Positions 14,563-22,898 are shown, counted from the first letter of the stretch. The stretch is DNA of 25,409 nt from Spirochaetota bacterium (GCA_003641695.1 QNBL01000003.1:1-25409); one strand, 5' to 3'. Notes: generated by a model not told the origin, from the letters alone. Made by a program: numbers and translations.

Positions 14563-15175
14563 CGAGATGCCGTTCCTTGTCTGAAAAAGGGACTTTCACC
14601 CGGATGACCTCACTGCGGACAGGAGAACCGAGTTTTTCCAGTTCTATGTCGATCACCGAACGCTTTCCTTTGTAGGCAAAGAGAAAACCGCCCGGTTTTA
14701 GTAGATTAAACAGATAATCCGCATACTCATCCAGCTGCCTGAAAGCCCTGAATGTGACCGCATCAAAACGGTTTTTCACACTTTCCACCGGGGATTCAAT
14801 GACTGAAACCCTGTTTTTCAGCTGCAGAAGACCAATCTCGTTTCTTAAAAACCCGGATCGTTTACCGGAACGTTCTATAAGAAAGATTTTTTTATCCTGT
14901 AAAAAAAGGGACAGAGGAATTCCCGGCAGCCCTGCTCCGGACCCTGCATCCGCCAGGGTTGTAAAGGGATAGTTCTCCAGCACCTTTAAAGGAGAAAGGG
15001 AATCCAGGATATGATCGATAATCAGATTATCCCCGGATGCTTTTACAAAAGAATGTTTTTTGTTCCAGAGTTCTATCTCCGAAACGTACTGATTTATACG
15101 GTTGATATCTTCTTCTGTCCACTCGATTCCGATTGTATCCAGACCGGTCTTTAAAAGATCTTCCCGTTTATTCAT
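14540..15175 (-). CDS. rsmG: 16S rRNA (guanine527-N7)-methyltransferase RsmG (GidB)
   Basis: The product methylates N7 of G527 in the 530 loop of 16S rRNA with S-adenosylmethionine; loss gives low-level streptomycin resistance. At 211 residues it has the usual length. The SAM-binding motif is LADAGSGAGLPGIPLSL (about 74-90), preceded by the family block HILDSLSPLKVL (about 55-66). VTFRAFRQLDEY and LLKPGGFLFAYKGK are the expected downstream blocks. The ATG is two bases after the stop of mnmG, making it the last gene of the mnmE-mnmG-rsmG unit, a classic gid pairing. Its 3' end runs 23 bases into the convergent TPR gene, and no terminator is visible between the two. Confidence 0.97.
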   Translation of the reverse strand: MNKREDLLKTGLDTIGIEWTEEDINRINQYVSEIELWNKKHSFVKASGDNLIIDHILDSLSPLKVLENYPFTTLADAGSGAGLPGIPLSLFLQDKKIFLIERSGKRSGFLRNEIGLLQLKNRVSVIESPVESVKNRFDAVTFRAFRQLDEYADYLFNLLKPGGFLFAYKGKRSVIDIELEKLGSPVRSEVIRVKVPFSDKERHLVILQRTR

Positions 15176-15177
15176 CC

Positions 15178-17031
15178 TTATCCTCCGCCCTTACGTCCAA
15201 GAAGGACCATAAGAACAGCAATATCGGAATTCCTGACACCAGAAATCCGCGATGCCTGCCCCAGGGAGAGGGGGCGGATCTCTTTCAGCTTCTCCCTGGA
15301 TTCCGAGGAAATCCCCTCTACAGCATCATAATTAAAGTCTGCGGGGATCTTCATTTTTTCCATTCTTTTAAAGCGGTTGACCTGCTGATTCTGCCGCTTG
15401 ATGTACCCTTCGTACTTTACATCAAGCCCTGCATGGGTAACCCACGGGGAAGGGTAACGGGAAAGTTCCGGTTCCAGGGGGACAAGATCTTCCAGAGATA
15501 CATTCGGATTCTTGAGAATCCGGCTGAAGCTCTTTCCAACATGAATTTTGTAATCCCCGGGAAGTTTCTCAAGATCTTTCTCCTTCATCCTTCTTTTATC
15601 CAGAAGTTCACGGACCTCTTCGATTCCCCTGATCTTTTCATTCAAACGATCCATATTCTCCCTGCTCTGAAGGCCGGCCCTGTACCCAATGGGCAGCAGT
15701 CTTATATCAGCCGAATCGTGTCTTAGATTGAGACGGTATTCCGCCCGGGAGGTAAACATTCTGTAAGGCTCTTCGGTACCGAGGGTAACAAGATCATCAA
15801 TCAAAACACCGGTATAACTGTCGGTCCGGGAAAGGACCAGGGGTTCCTTCTTCTGCAGTTTGAGCCCTGCATTTATCCCGGCCACAAGCCCCTGGCAGGC
15901 TGCTTCCTCGTACCCGGAAGTCCCGTTGGTCTGCCCGGCCACAAAAAGTCCGGAGATTTTTTTTGTTTCAAGCCAGGGATAGAGCTGCGTAGGATCCATG
16001 TAATCGTACTCCACTGCGTACCCGGGTCTCATTATCACTACGTTTTCCAATCCCGGAATTGTCTTTAAAAAATCAATTTGGACATCCTCCGGAAGGGAGG
16101 TGGAAATTCCGTTCAAATACATCTCTTCACTTTCCAGCCCCTCAGGCTCGACAAATATCTGATGGCGGTCCCTGTCGGGAAACCTGACAACCTTGTCCTC
16201 GAGAGAGGGGCAGTACCGCGGTCCCTTCCCCACAATATCGCCGCCGTAAAGAGGAGAACGGGACATGTTTTTATTTATGACAGAATGGGTTCCGCTATTG
16301 GTAAACGTTATGTAGCAGGGTACGGAAGGACGGTCTATCTTCTTTTCCGCAAATGAAAAGGGAAGCATCTCCTCATCCCCCTCCTGGATCTCCATCTTTG
16401 AAAAGTCTATGGAGGACCGTGCAACCCTTGCAGGAGTTCCTGTCTTCATACGGCCTACCCTGAATCCCCTGTTCCTCAGGTTTGTTCCAAGACCGACAGC
16501 TGCCGGTTCCCCCAGCCTCCCGGAGGAAGCCTGATACTCCCCGATAAATATCTTCCCCTCCATAAAGGTTCCTGTAGTAAGAACAACAACGGAGGAGGTG
16601 ATCGTGTTTCCTCTTTCTGTTACCACCCCCCGGATTTCCCGTCCCGAGGAGCTCAGGAGCAGATCGGTAACAGTATCCTGAAAGATACTCAAATTCGGTT
16701 CCTGCTCCAGAGTTCTTTTAGCCAGGGAATTATATAAAAACTTGTCTGCCTGGGCTCTCGGAGCCTGAACAGCAGGACCCTTCCGCCTGTTTAAGATCCT
16801 GAACTGAATCATGGAAGCATCTATGAGCCTGGCCATTTCTCCGCCCAGAGCATCCACTTCCCTTACAATATTCCCCTTGGAAAGCCCCCCCACTGCAGGG
16901 TTACAGGAAAGCCGGCCAATCGCATCGAGACTCTGGGTTATGAGAAGAGTCTTGAATCCAAGACGGGAAACCGACAGACATGCCTCTATACCGGCATGCC
17001 CGCCGCCTATTACTATTGCATCGAAATCCAT
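15178..17031 (-). CDS. mnmG: tRNA uridine-5-carboxymethylaminomethyl modification enzyme MnmG (GidA)
   Basis: The product is the FAD-dependent partner of MnmE, which installs the cmnm5 group on the wobble uridine (U34) of certain tRNAs using methylene-tetrahydrofolate. The N-terminal dinucleotide-binding motif is VIGGGHAGIEA (7-17). Other family blocks are SCNPAVGGLSKG with Cys43, GPAVQAPRAQADK, KTGTPAR, PCYITFTN with Cys239, and GYEEAACQGLVAGINA. Both conserved cysteines are present. The C-terminus (LGQASRISGVRNSDIAVLMVLL) is the usual helical tail that binds MnmE. Length (617) is close to the family norm. The ATG lies four bases after the mnmE stop codon and has no strong ribosome site, so translation is probably coupled. 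Confidence 0.98.
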   Translation of the reverse strand: MDFDAIVIGGGHAGIEACLSVSRLGFKTLLITQSLDAIGRLSCNPAVGGLSKGNIVREVDALGGEMARLIDASMIQFRILNRRKGPAVQAPRAQADKFLYNSLAKRTLEQEPNLSIFQDTVTDLLLSSSGREIRGVVTERGNTITSSVVVLTTGTFMEGKIFIGEYQASSGRLGEPAAVGLGTNLRNRGFRVGRMKTGTPARVARSSIDFSKMEIQEGDEEMLPFSFAEKKIDRPSVPCYITFTNSGTHSVINKNMSRSPLYGGDIVGKGPRYCPSLEDKVVRFPDRDRHQIFVEPEGLESEEMYLNGISTSLPEDVQIDFLKTIPGLENVVIMRPGYAVEYDYMDPTQLYPWLETKKISGLFVAGQTNGTSGYEEAACQGLVAGINAGLKLQKKEPLVLSRTDSYTGVLIDDLVTLGTEEPYRMFTSRAEYRLNLRHDSADIRLLPIGYRAGLQSRENMDRLNEKIRGIEEVRELLDKRRMKEKDLEKLPGDYKIHVGKSFSRILKNPNVSLEDLVPLEPELSRYPSPWVTHAGLDVKYEGYIKRQNQQVNRFKRMEKMKIPADFNYDAVEGISSESREKLKEIRPLSLGQASRISGVRNSDIAVLMVLLGRKGGG

Positions 17032-17035
17032 TATA

Positions 17036-18400
17036 CTACTTACCTACACAAAAATTTGAAAATATATTATGTAAAATTTCATCAGAGGTCACCTCACCGG
17101 TAATCTCGCCGAGGGCATCCAGGGCATCTTTGAGATCCATGGCTACCCCGTCGAGAGAAACCCCGGTATCCACCCCTTCTCTCACCCTTGATAAGGCCTC
17201 AAGAGATTTTTCGAGGAGGTTTTTCTGCCGGAGCGAGTCTATCATGACATCTCCGCCCGTGTGCCTGCTTCCCATAATTCTGTCAACAATCTCATTCTCT
17301 AGAGCAGGGAATCCCTCTGAACTCAAGGCGCTTACGGGTACCGCCCAGGATGGGGCATTGACAGCTCCGGCATCAATCTTGTTCCATACAAAGAGATAGC
17401 GGCGGTTATCCCTGTTCTCCTCGACAACTTGTTTATCTGCATCGGACATTCCGCTTTGCCCATCAATCAGGTACAGTACCAGAGCACTGTTTGCAATTAT
17501 CTCATTGCTCCGTTTTATCCCTTCCTTTTCCACCGGATGCTGCGCATCCCGCAATCCGGCGGTGTCGAAAAGACGTACCGGGAGCCCCTGAAGGGTAATC
17601 CAGCTTTCAATGTAATCTCTGGTGGTACCGTCTATCTCCGATACTATGGAACGGTCTTCTCTTAAAAACAGGTTAAAGAGAGAGGATTTCCCCGCGTTTG
17701 TTCCCCCTGCAAGGGCAACAGTTATCCCCTCCCGGTACAGCACCCCGACTTCGAAGGAATTAATCAGTTTCTGAATACTTTCAGATGCCTTTATCACAGC
17801 ATCGGAAGGAAGAACAGTATCACCCCCGATTCCATCGTCAGGATAATCAAGCTGTACCTCTACGGTGCTCATAAACCGGGTAAGATCCTTTTTTATACTG
17901 TCTATTCTGTTAAAGACTCCGCCGGAAAGCCGGTTCAAAGCAAGATTATGCGCCCTTACTGACTTGGCGTCGATGATTTCGGCTACCGCTTCGGCCTGAC
18001 TCAAATCCATCTTGCCGTTCAGGAAGGCCCTGAGGGTAAATTCTCCCGGAGCAGCTTCCCGAAAGCCCCCCTCATGGAGTGCTTTAAGAATGGATTTTAT
18101 CCCCGGAAGACTGCCGTGACAGAAAATCTCAACACTATCCTGTCCCGTATAGCTTTTTGGAGCCCTGTAGAGTGCAGCCGTTATCTGGTCCACCCCGGCG
18201 CCGGAGACAGGATCTTTCAGGTACCCGTAGTGCATGGTGAATCCTTCTGCAGTCAAAATTTTTTCCGGTGACGAAAACAGAGCGGCAAACTTTTCCACTG
18301 CTCCGTCCCCGGTTGTCCTGATAACGGCAAGGGCGCTTTCCCCCCACGGGGTTGCGAGAGCAGCTATCGGCTCGCGGGTATCATAAAACAGATCTTTCAT
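17036..18400 (-). CDS. mnmE: tRNA modification GTPase MnmE (TrmE)
   Basis: The product is the GTPase half of the MnmE-MnmG complex for U34 tRNA modification. The N-terminal folate-binding domain includes FCHGS and APGEFTLRAFLNGKMDLSQAEAV (about 117-139). The inserted G domain has the P-loop AGGTNAGKSS (231-240), where the usual Pro of GxPNxGKS is Thr, then DGTTRD (G2), DTAG (279-282) and NKID (340-343). The C-terminus ends FCVGK, with the conserved Cys at 451. The length of 454 residues is normal. It is the first gene of the mnmE-mnmG-rsmG unit; AAGGAG precedes its ATG by three bases. It diverges from the coiled-coil gene across about 88 bases, and I could not identify a convincing promoter there. 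Confidence 0.98.
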   Translation of the reverse strand: MKDLFYDTREPIAALATPWGESALAVIRTTGDGAVEKFAALFSSPEKILTAEGFTMHYGYLKDPVSGAGVDQITAALYRAPKSYTGQDSVEIFCHGSLPGIKSILKALHEGGFREAAPGEFTLRAFLNGKMDLSQAEAVAEIIDAKSVRAHNLALNRLSGGVFNRIDSIKKDLTRFMSTVEVQLDYPDDGIGGDTVLPSDAVIKASESIQKLINSFEVGVLYREGITVALAGGTNAGKSSLFNLFLREDRSIVSEIDGTTRDYIESWITLQGLPVRLFDTAGLRDAQHPVEKEGIKRSNEIIANSALVLYLIDGQSGMSDADKQVVEENRDNRRYLFVWNKIDAGAVNAPSWAVPVSALSSEGFPALENEIVDRIMGSRHTGGDVMIDSLRQKNLLEKSLEALSRVREGVDTGVSLDGVAMDLKDALDALGEITGEVTSDEILHNIFSNFCVGK

Positions 18401-18488
18401 AGACTCCTTCCGTGTTTATGTGGTACTCTTCAAATACCGTTTTATCAGTCAGGGATACAAAATTCAAGGGAACAGGGGGTCGTCAGGG

Positions 18489-18851
18489 ATGGAAGAATAC
18501 AGAGCGGCACTGGAATTTTTAAAAACACTCTTAACAGAGCAGCGCCTTTTGGATAAAAAAAGATCTCAAAAGAAAGAAGAGATTGAAACCTGGAGAAAAA
18601 GGATTACCCTTGCTGAAGAGAAGATACTTGAGCTTGAAAAGGACAAGATGGATCTTGATACGGAAGCACAAGATCTTGGAGAACAAATTAAAAAAGGGAA
18701 AGCGGATCTCGCCAGACTTGAAAAAACACGAAATGTCCGGGTAGACCCGCAGCAGATCCTTGAAAAGATAGAACGGCTTTCCGGAGAAAAAGCAGAAGAC
18801 CTGCTCCTGGAAGCCGAGCTGGAAAAACTTAAAAAAGAGATGGAAGGCTAG
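18489..18851 (+). CDS. small coiled-coil hypothetical protein
   Basis: This is a 120-residue, highly charged, almost wholly helical protein. Heptad-like spacing of Leu/Ile with Glu/Lys runs through about residues 20-75 (EETWRKRITLAEEKILELEKD-like pattern), and a second helix covers about 86-120 after a short break near VRVDPQQ. There is no signal peptide or membrane helix. I do not recognise a family; the layout resembles small structural or regulatory coiled-coil proteins. The frame is open from an ATG at 18420, but I chose the ATG at 18489 because AGGGGG lies nine bases before it and the upstream residues do not look protein-like. It diverges from mnmE and meets the secreted orphan tail to tail, seven bases apart. 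Confidence 0.75.
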   Translation: MEEYRAALEFLKTLLTEQRLLDKKRSQKKEEIETWRKRITLAEEKILELEKDKMDLDTEAQDLGEQIKKGKADLARLEKTRNVRVDPQQILEKIERLSGEKAEDLLLEAELEKLKKEMEG

Positions 18852-18858
18852 AATAAAA

Positions 18859-19527
18859 TCAATCCCTTTTCTCCCAGAGTATTGTTATCTTTTCTTTATA
18901 GGTATAACCATCAATAGTTATTATGTCTTTCCAAAGAGAATGATAGCCTCGAACAAAACGATTCTCGGTTTCGGTTGATGAATAGGAAAAAACAGTTACT
19001 TCGTATCTTGTACCATCTTTGTGTACTGATGGCAGAATAATCTGTTTTGATAACACATCTTTAGGAATTCCTTCAATTTTTTCAGCTCCATCTATGATAA
19101 CCTCACCTTCATTTGGTACATCAGCAATCATAATCGCAACTTTCAAAGCGTCACTATCGTCCTTGGGTACATATTTAATTGAAGCTAATGCTTCTGCAAC
19201 AGAACGGAATATTTTATTGGAAGGAGTAACGATAAATATGACTGGTGATCCGGGCGGATCTCTCGTAATCCATTTTTCATCCATCGCCTGATAACGTCTT
19301 AAACTCCCAATCCAATAAGGATAGTTACTATCTGGCGTAATATTGCAAAAAGTTTTCGTATCAATAGAAAATTTTTTATCTATTAATTTCATTATCTTTT
19401 TATCAGTCCTGGTTAATTTGAACGGATCTAAACGATTTTGTGCCATTGAAAAGCCTCCATTTGTCAATAAAAAGAACAAAAATAAAAATTTGATGACTCC
19501 AGTTATAGAACGTCCTGCTTTTTCCAT
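18859..19527 (-). CDS. secreted hypothetical protein, AT-richer than its neighbours
   Basis: This 222-residue protein has a clear Sec signal peptide (hydrophobic core IKFLFLFFLLTNGG, probable cleavage after FSMA at residue 29) and no lipobox, so it is probably periplasmic. I recognise no family. The mature part has a repeated-looking mix of short strands, with IVTPSNKIFRSVAEAL, VAIMIADVPNEGEVIIDGAEKIEGIPKD and YEVTVFSYSSTETENRFVRGYHSLW, and a single cysteine near residue 62. Base composition and codon choice are visibly AT-richer than in the flanking genes. Together with the adjoining transposase fragment this suggests later acquisition. The ATG has an excellent GGAGGAGGAG upstream. A repeat-rich 5' region (19561-19592) may hold its control sites. 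Confidence 0.8.
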   Translation of the reverse strand: MEKAGRSITGVIKFLFLFFLLTNGGFSMAQNRLDPFKLTRTDKKIMKLIDKKFSIDTKTFCNITPDSNYPYWIGSLRRYQAMDEKWITRDPPGSPVIFIVTPSNKIFRSVAEALASIKYVPKDDSDALKVAIMIADVPNEGEVIIDGAEKIEGIPKDVLSKQIILPSVHKDGTRYEVTVFSYSSTETENRFVRGYHSLWKDIITIDGYTYKEKITILWEKRD

Positions 19528-19560
19528 TTAAAACTCCTCCTCCTATAAAAAGTCAATCAC

Positions 19561-19605
19561 AAGCTTAGAATAAGCTTATAATCAGGCTGATTGATCTTCA
19601 GTCAG
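19561..19605 (-). promoter_or_regulatory. possible promoter/operator region of the secreted orphan
   Basis: AAGCTTA occurs twice as direct repeats (19561-19567 and 19572-19578), 11 bases apart or about one helical turn. Next to it is AATCAGGCTGATT (19580-19592), with 6-base inverted arms around one base. On the minus strand TATAAG (19575-19580) could be a -10, with CTGACT (19600-19605) as a weak -35 at 19-base spacing. The repeats would then lie across the start point, as operators do. The rest of 19528-19716 holds only a 22-codon mini-frame. Confidence 0.3.
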
Positions 19606-19716
19606 TGAGGCTCCCAATGCTGCCTCCTGCATCTTTGAAATAGAAAACATTAAAAACATACGCTAACTTCTGATATTACAGCTAGTTACCAAACAATTCA
19701 CAAAGGCAGGAAGCGG

Positions 19717-20019
19717 ATGGACTCAACGACGGTGCAGAGTAACATCCGCAGGATGAGCCGGTTCCAGCTGTTGGTAGAAATCATCCACCGATTTTTTCGA
19801 ATGCTCAGTAAAGAAGAACAGCAGGAACATGGACAGCTGTTTGCAGGTTATGTAAAAGAAGATTCCCTGCACTATTGCTATCGGGTGGATCGGGACAGGA
19901 TTGACGAACGGTTGGTACAGGCGGGGAAAGACCTTACGGGGGCGGCCAGCTATCCTATATTATTATGGTTCTGCGAAACATCAGGCCGACAGACTGCTAG
20001 GGAAGCGTATTCGCCATAA
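19717..20019 (+). pseudogene. transposase fragment (IS1182/ISNCY-like DDE type)
   Basis: A 100-codon frame begins DSTTVQSNIRRMSRFQLLVE, then IIHRFFRMLSKEEQ and YCYRVDRDRIDERLVQAG. This is the pattern of an internal segment of a large DDE transposase, where DSTxVxSNIRxMSRLQLLVE is followed by RMLSEED and YxYR. From memory I place it near the IS1182/ISNCY-like groups, and the family is not certain. A full transposase would be about 450-550 residues, so both ends are missing. After about position 19935 the frame no longer looks like the family, and it runs 23 bases into the 3' end of the lipoprotein gene on the other strand. There is no start signal, and I found no terminal inverted repeats. It is a dead remnant. 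Confidence 0.65.
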
Positions 20020-21469
20020 GCTTCCCTGCTTCTTTACCAAACTGTTTGAAGGCAGCTGATATGGCACTGTTCAGATTGCTTCCCAAAGCTGTTTTGAATT
20101 TTGTTCCCGAGGAATAAAGAACCTTCCCGCTGCCGAGTTCAACTACCTTTATGTCTCCGGAAACCTTTACTGTATACATGCCGTTCTCTTCGGAGAAAGC
20201 CGCAATTCCGGCCTTGCCGAATATAAGCCTCTTTACCGAATCCCCATACAGTTTCCTGACATGCTCAATCAGCATTGTATCGCTTAACTTCCGTACCTCT
20301 GTGTCAACAGGCAGTGAGTTTACCGTAAAGTGCAGCGATGAAAGAACCTCCAGGATTCCCGATGCAGTATCTACCTTACCGGTGAGAGCGCCGCTGTTGT
20401 CTTCGTCAAAAACAAGAATTCCGGTAGGGATCTCTTTGGCATGGGAAAGTACTTTGTAATTAAAGGTAACCCGCTTGGAAGCAGTCATATCCTCCAGGGC
20501 TTCAACATCGGGATAGAAATCCTTCTGTACATCATTCAGCTTTTCCATGGCTGATGAAAGATCGAGAGACATTGTCAGGGTCTCCGAGCCCACAAAAGCA
20601 GCTGGGGGTCTCAGGAACGAAACCCTCCCCGAATCATCAGAGGAAACGACAGTCCGTCTGACAGCCTTTTTTCCGTTTGCTTTTACAACCTTGTAAACAA
20701 CAAGCACGGGAACCTGAGCCAAAGCTCTGCCGCCTCCCTGTACCAGACTTACAAACGGCTCGGTAAAGGGCTGATTTATGTAGGCTGAAAGAACCTTCCC
20801 GGAAGAAACAAGTTCAAGTTGGGAAACAGCCTTTCGCGCCTTATCCATGTTCCGGCGGAACTTTATATCCGCATTGTCAATATCGGAAACCGAAGCAGCC
20901 GAGGCAGCTTCGATATATTTTACTGCAGCTTTGTAGTATTCACCCCGGGAGAAAAGAGAATCTCCCTCCCTTTCCGGTCCCGAAACAGCTTCCCTCTGTT
21001 CGGCAAATACGGCCTGGATTCTCTCCCGCTCTTTTAAAAGTGAACTCTTTTTATACTCTCCGAGAAGATAGACGCTGACGGTACCGTTTTTCTCTTCCGA
21101 ATAGGAATCGACTATCCTGAAATCCCCGAGAATGGCCTTGGAAGATTCCTTTATCGTGTTGTCCAGAGTTGTAGTGAACTCTTTTAAAGAGTCCCTTGCG
21201 GTTACCGTTGTTTCAGAGGTTACCTTGACTCCGAGAAATCTGGTTACCGAAGAAACCAGATCGGCTCCTGCGGCACTTCGTGCTGCAGCATCATCGGCAG
21301 CGGAACCGGAACCGATAAAATAGACGGAATCGGCTGTATCTGCCGGAGGAGATACCACCCACTGGGGAAGAGTTTCCCCGGGAACACCCGAACCGGCGGT
21401 AGCACAGCCAAGAAGTGCCGCCGCAGCTGTTACTACTGCCATAAACCTTACAGTACTTTTTATTTTCAT
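19997..21469 (-). CDS. LPP20-like lipoprotein
   Basis: This 490-residue lipoprotein has a signal peptide with lipobox LLGC (Cys22). After the linker, residues about 35-150 look like the LPP20/FlgT_N fold: PQWVVSPPADTADSVYFIGSGSAADDAAARSAA, where Ala-rich helix residues follow a Gly-Ser turn, then TVSVYLLGEYKKSSL. Residues about 150-220 form a helical stretch (YYKAAVKYIEAASAASVSDIDNADIKFRRNMDKARKAV), and the rest seems beta-rich. The end (YTVKVSGDIKVVELGSGKVLYSSGTKFKTALGSNLNSAI) resembles a CsgG/TolB-type edge. It is probably anchored to the outer or inner membrane facing the periplasm. It is the last gene of the four-gene envelope operon, 14 bases after the next lipoprotein gene. A hairpin overlaps its stop codon. 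Confidence 0.82.
   Translation of the reverse strand: MKIKSTVRFMAVVTAAAALLGCATAGSGVPGETLPQWVVSPPADTADSVYFIGSGSAADDAAARSAAGADLVSSVTRFLGVKVTSETTVTARDSLKEFTTTLDNTIKESSKAILGDFRIVDSYSEEKNGTVSVYLLGEYKKSSLLKERERIQAVFAEQREAVSGPEREGDSLFSRGEYYKAAVKYIEAASAASVSDIDNADIKFRRNMDKARKAVSQLELVSSGKVLSAYINQPFTEPFVSLVQGGGRALAQVPVLVVYKVVKANGKKAVRRTVVSSDDSGRVSFLRPPAAFVGSETLTMSLDLSSAMEKLNDVQKDFYPDVEALEDMTASKRVTFNYKVLSHAKEIPTGILVFDEDNSGALTGKVDTASGILEVLSSLHFTVNSLPVDTEVRKLSDTMLIEHVRKLYGDSVKRLIFGKAGIAAFSEENGMYTVKVSGDIKVVELGSGKVLYSSGTKFKTALGSNLNSAISAAFKQFGKEAGKLMANTLP
19999..20027. repeat. 8-bp inverted repeat over the stop codon of the LPP20-like gene
   Basis: AGGGAAGC (19999-20006) and GCTTCCCT (20020-20027) pair around a 13-base loop. 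No T-run follows in either direction, so it is not a standard terminator. It sits where the transposase fragment meets the gene and could also mark an insertion border. Confidence 0.4.
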
Positions 21470-21483
21470 CCTACCAGTACTCC

Positions 21484-22881
21484 TTACATACCTGAATCAA
21501 AGGTAATCGAACTACCCCGCTGATAAACAAGAGCAAGCCCTTCCATCCCCGGGATACTGTCCGCGGTATCATACACAATATCCTCAAGATCCTCGATCCT
21601 GCCGATAATCCTGACTTCGTACTTCGTTTCTTCAGAAGATGTCGAGATCCGTTTTACAGATTTCACCTTCCGCTGAAGCTTTTTCATAAAATCACGCATA
21701 AGCCTGGAATCCGGGGTATTCTGAATAACAAGATCGTACTTTAATCCGTTAACCAGCTCCTTTTCTGTATATCCTTGAGCCTGCTGAACCGCTTTCTTTA
21801 TGGCGTTGTAGGTTGCCGAAGCTACTGCATTGTTGACCGCATCAGCCTCGGATACCATACTCAATGCAGGGGGAACAGTTTGATAAAAGGCAGTCCCTCT
21901 TCCCGATCCTGTAGAGGAGTCATAATTCTTGAGGGATACCGATGCACTCCCGTAGTACTTTCCCCCCTTGGTAGAGGAATTGGTATCGACACTCACCTCT
22001 ATGTATATATCCGCATTCAGTTTACCAGCAATCCACTGAATCATCGAGATGGATTCTCCTGTCTCCTCCTCGTAAGCAGCGGCCTGATCCTTCTTTATCC
22101 GTTCAATCTGTTCAAGATCCACATACTCCATACCGTTTTCCGAGAGAAATTTGTTTGCCATGCCGACAGCAGCTTTTGCTATAAAGGGATCCATCCCTGC
22201 AGATTCATCGAAATAAACCATGTATGTCAGGTTATCAACGATCTCCCGGATAAGAGCTGCTTCCTCAGGATCAACTGCTGCACCAGCCGCTGGCCCGGCA
22301 GAGGGAGCTTTTTTGCTGCCGGAATCAGCAGCAGCATTCCCGGTTGCGGCAGCTGGCGATGCTTCTGCAGATGCTGCCGTTACCGGCGGCTCCTGATCAG
22401 GAAGCGCCACATCTCCCCCCTGAGGGGTTATAATACCGCCGTATATATCCGCACCTCTTAATGCATCCGCCAACGCCGGAAGATTTATCTTTACTCCCAG
22501 GCTTACCGTATACTGCCCGTTATCTGAGGAACGGTCCAGTACCGATAACGTATCATTATACACAAGAGCGTTGATATTTATTTTCCCGTAGACCTCATCC
22601 TCCAGTTTTTCCCTGTTTGCCATGGCAGCAGCAGTCCCAAGGGCATCACTAACCGCTTTTTTGACTGCACTTACTTTTGCAGCGTTGATCGCACCGCTCT
22701 GGGTGCTGCCCTCTCCGCTTCCATAATACATGGGGGAAGCCGAAATAGACTCGGCGGCTCCTGCTGCAGAACCTTTCTTCCCGGCACTGCCGGCTGAAGT
22801 GCCGGAGGGAACAGTTCCACAGGCTGAGAAAAAAAGGATCAGGAGCAGTGCTGTAATGGAAAAACCAGTTATTCTTTTCAT
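21484..22881 (-). CDS. lipoprotein with LPP20-like and LpoB/CsgG-like regions
   Basis: This 465-residue lipoprotein has signal peptide ITALLLILFFSAC with lipobox FSAC (Cys21). A Gly/Ala/Ser linker leads to an LPP20-like region (about 48-135): MYYGSGEGSTQSGAINAAKV, then QYTVSLGVKINLPALADAL. A low-complexity Ala/Pro/Ser linker (about 155-200) joins it to a domain at about 205-330 with the TolB-N/LpoB/CsgG-type order: a strand (TYMVYFD), helices (AAVGMANKFLSENG), a strand (MEYVDL), then WIAGKLNADIYIEVSVD. The C-terminal third (KYDLVIQNTPDSRLMRDFMKKLQRKVKSVKRI) looks like another alpha/beta unit. The exact family is not recognised. It lies between the outer-membrane protein (17 bases upstream) and the other lipoprotein (14 bases downstream), so the three products probably act together in the envelope. 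Confidence 0.8.
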   Translation of the reverse strand: MKRITGFSITALLLILFFSACGTVPSGTSAGSAGKKGSAAGAAESISASPMYYGSGEGSTQSGAINAAKVSAVKKAVSDALGTAAAMANREKLEDEVYGKININALVYNDTLSVLDRSSDNGQYTVSLGVKINLPALADALRGADIYGGIITPQGGDVALPDQEPPVTAASAEASPAAATGNAAADSGSKKAPSAGPAAGAAVDPEEAALIREIVDNLTYMVYFDESAGMDPFIAKAAVGMANKFLSENGMEYVDLEQIERIKKDQAAAYEEETGESISMIQWIAGKLNADIYIEVSVDTNSSTKGGKYYGSASVSLKNYDSSTGSGRGTAFYQTVPPALSMVSEADAVNNAVASATYNAIKKAVQQAQGYTEKELVNGLKYDLVIQNTPDSRLMRDFMKKLQRKVKSVKRISTSSEETKYEVRIIGRIEDLEDIVYDTADSIPGMEGLALVYQRGSSITFDSGM

Positions 22882-22898
22882 ATAAACCTCTTCTATAT

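Noticed and set aside
18420..18488. Upstream extension of the coiled-coil gene to the ATG at 18420
   Set aside because: The extra 23 residues do not fit the helical pattern and have no ribosome site, while AGGGGG stands before the ATG at 18489.
18401..18488. Possible mnmE promoter (TTGAAT with GATAAA on the - strand)
   Set aside because: The spacing is only 15 bases and other weak pairs fit equally well, so it cannot be supported.
19997..20030. Stem at the end of the lipoprotein operon as an intrinsic terminator
   Set aside because: The 8-bp stem has a 13-base loop and no T-run on either strand; it is listed only as an inverted repeat.
21775..22461. 228-codon open frame on the + strand
   Set aside because: It lies entirely antisense to the lipoprotein gene 21484-22881, has a Cys/Arg/Ser-rich composition without domain pattern and no ribosome site; it is a mirror of the biased codon use.
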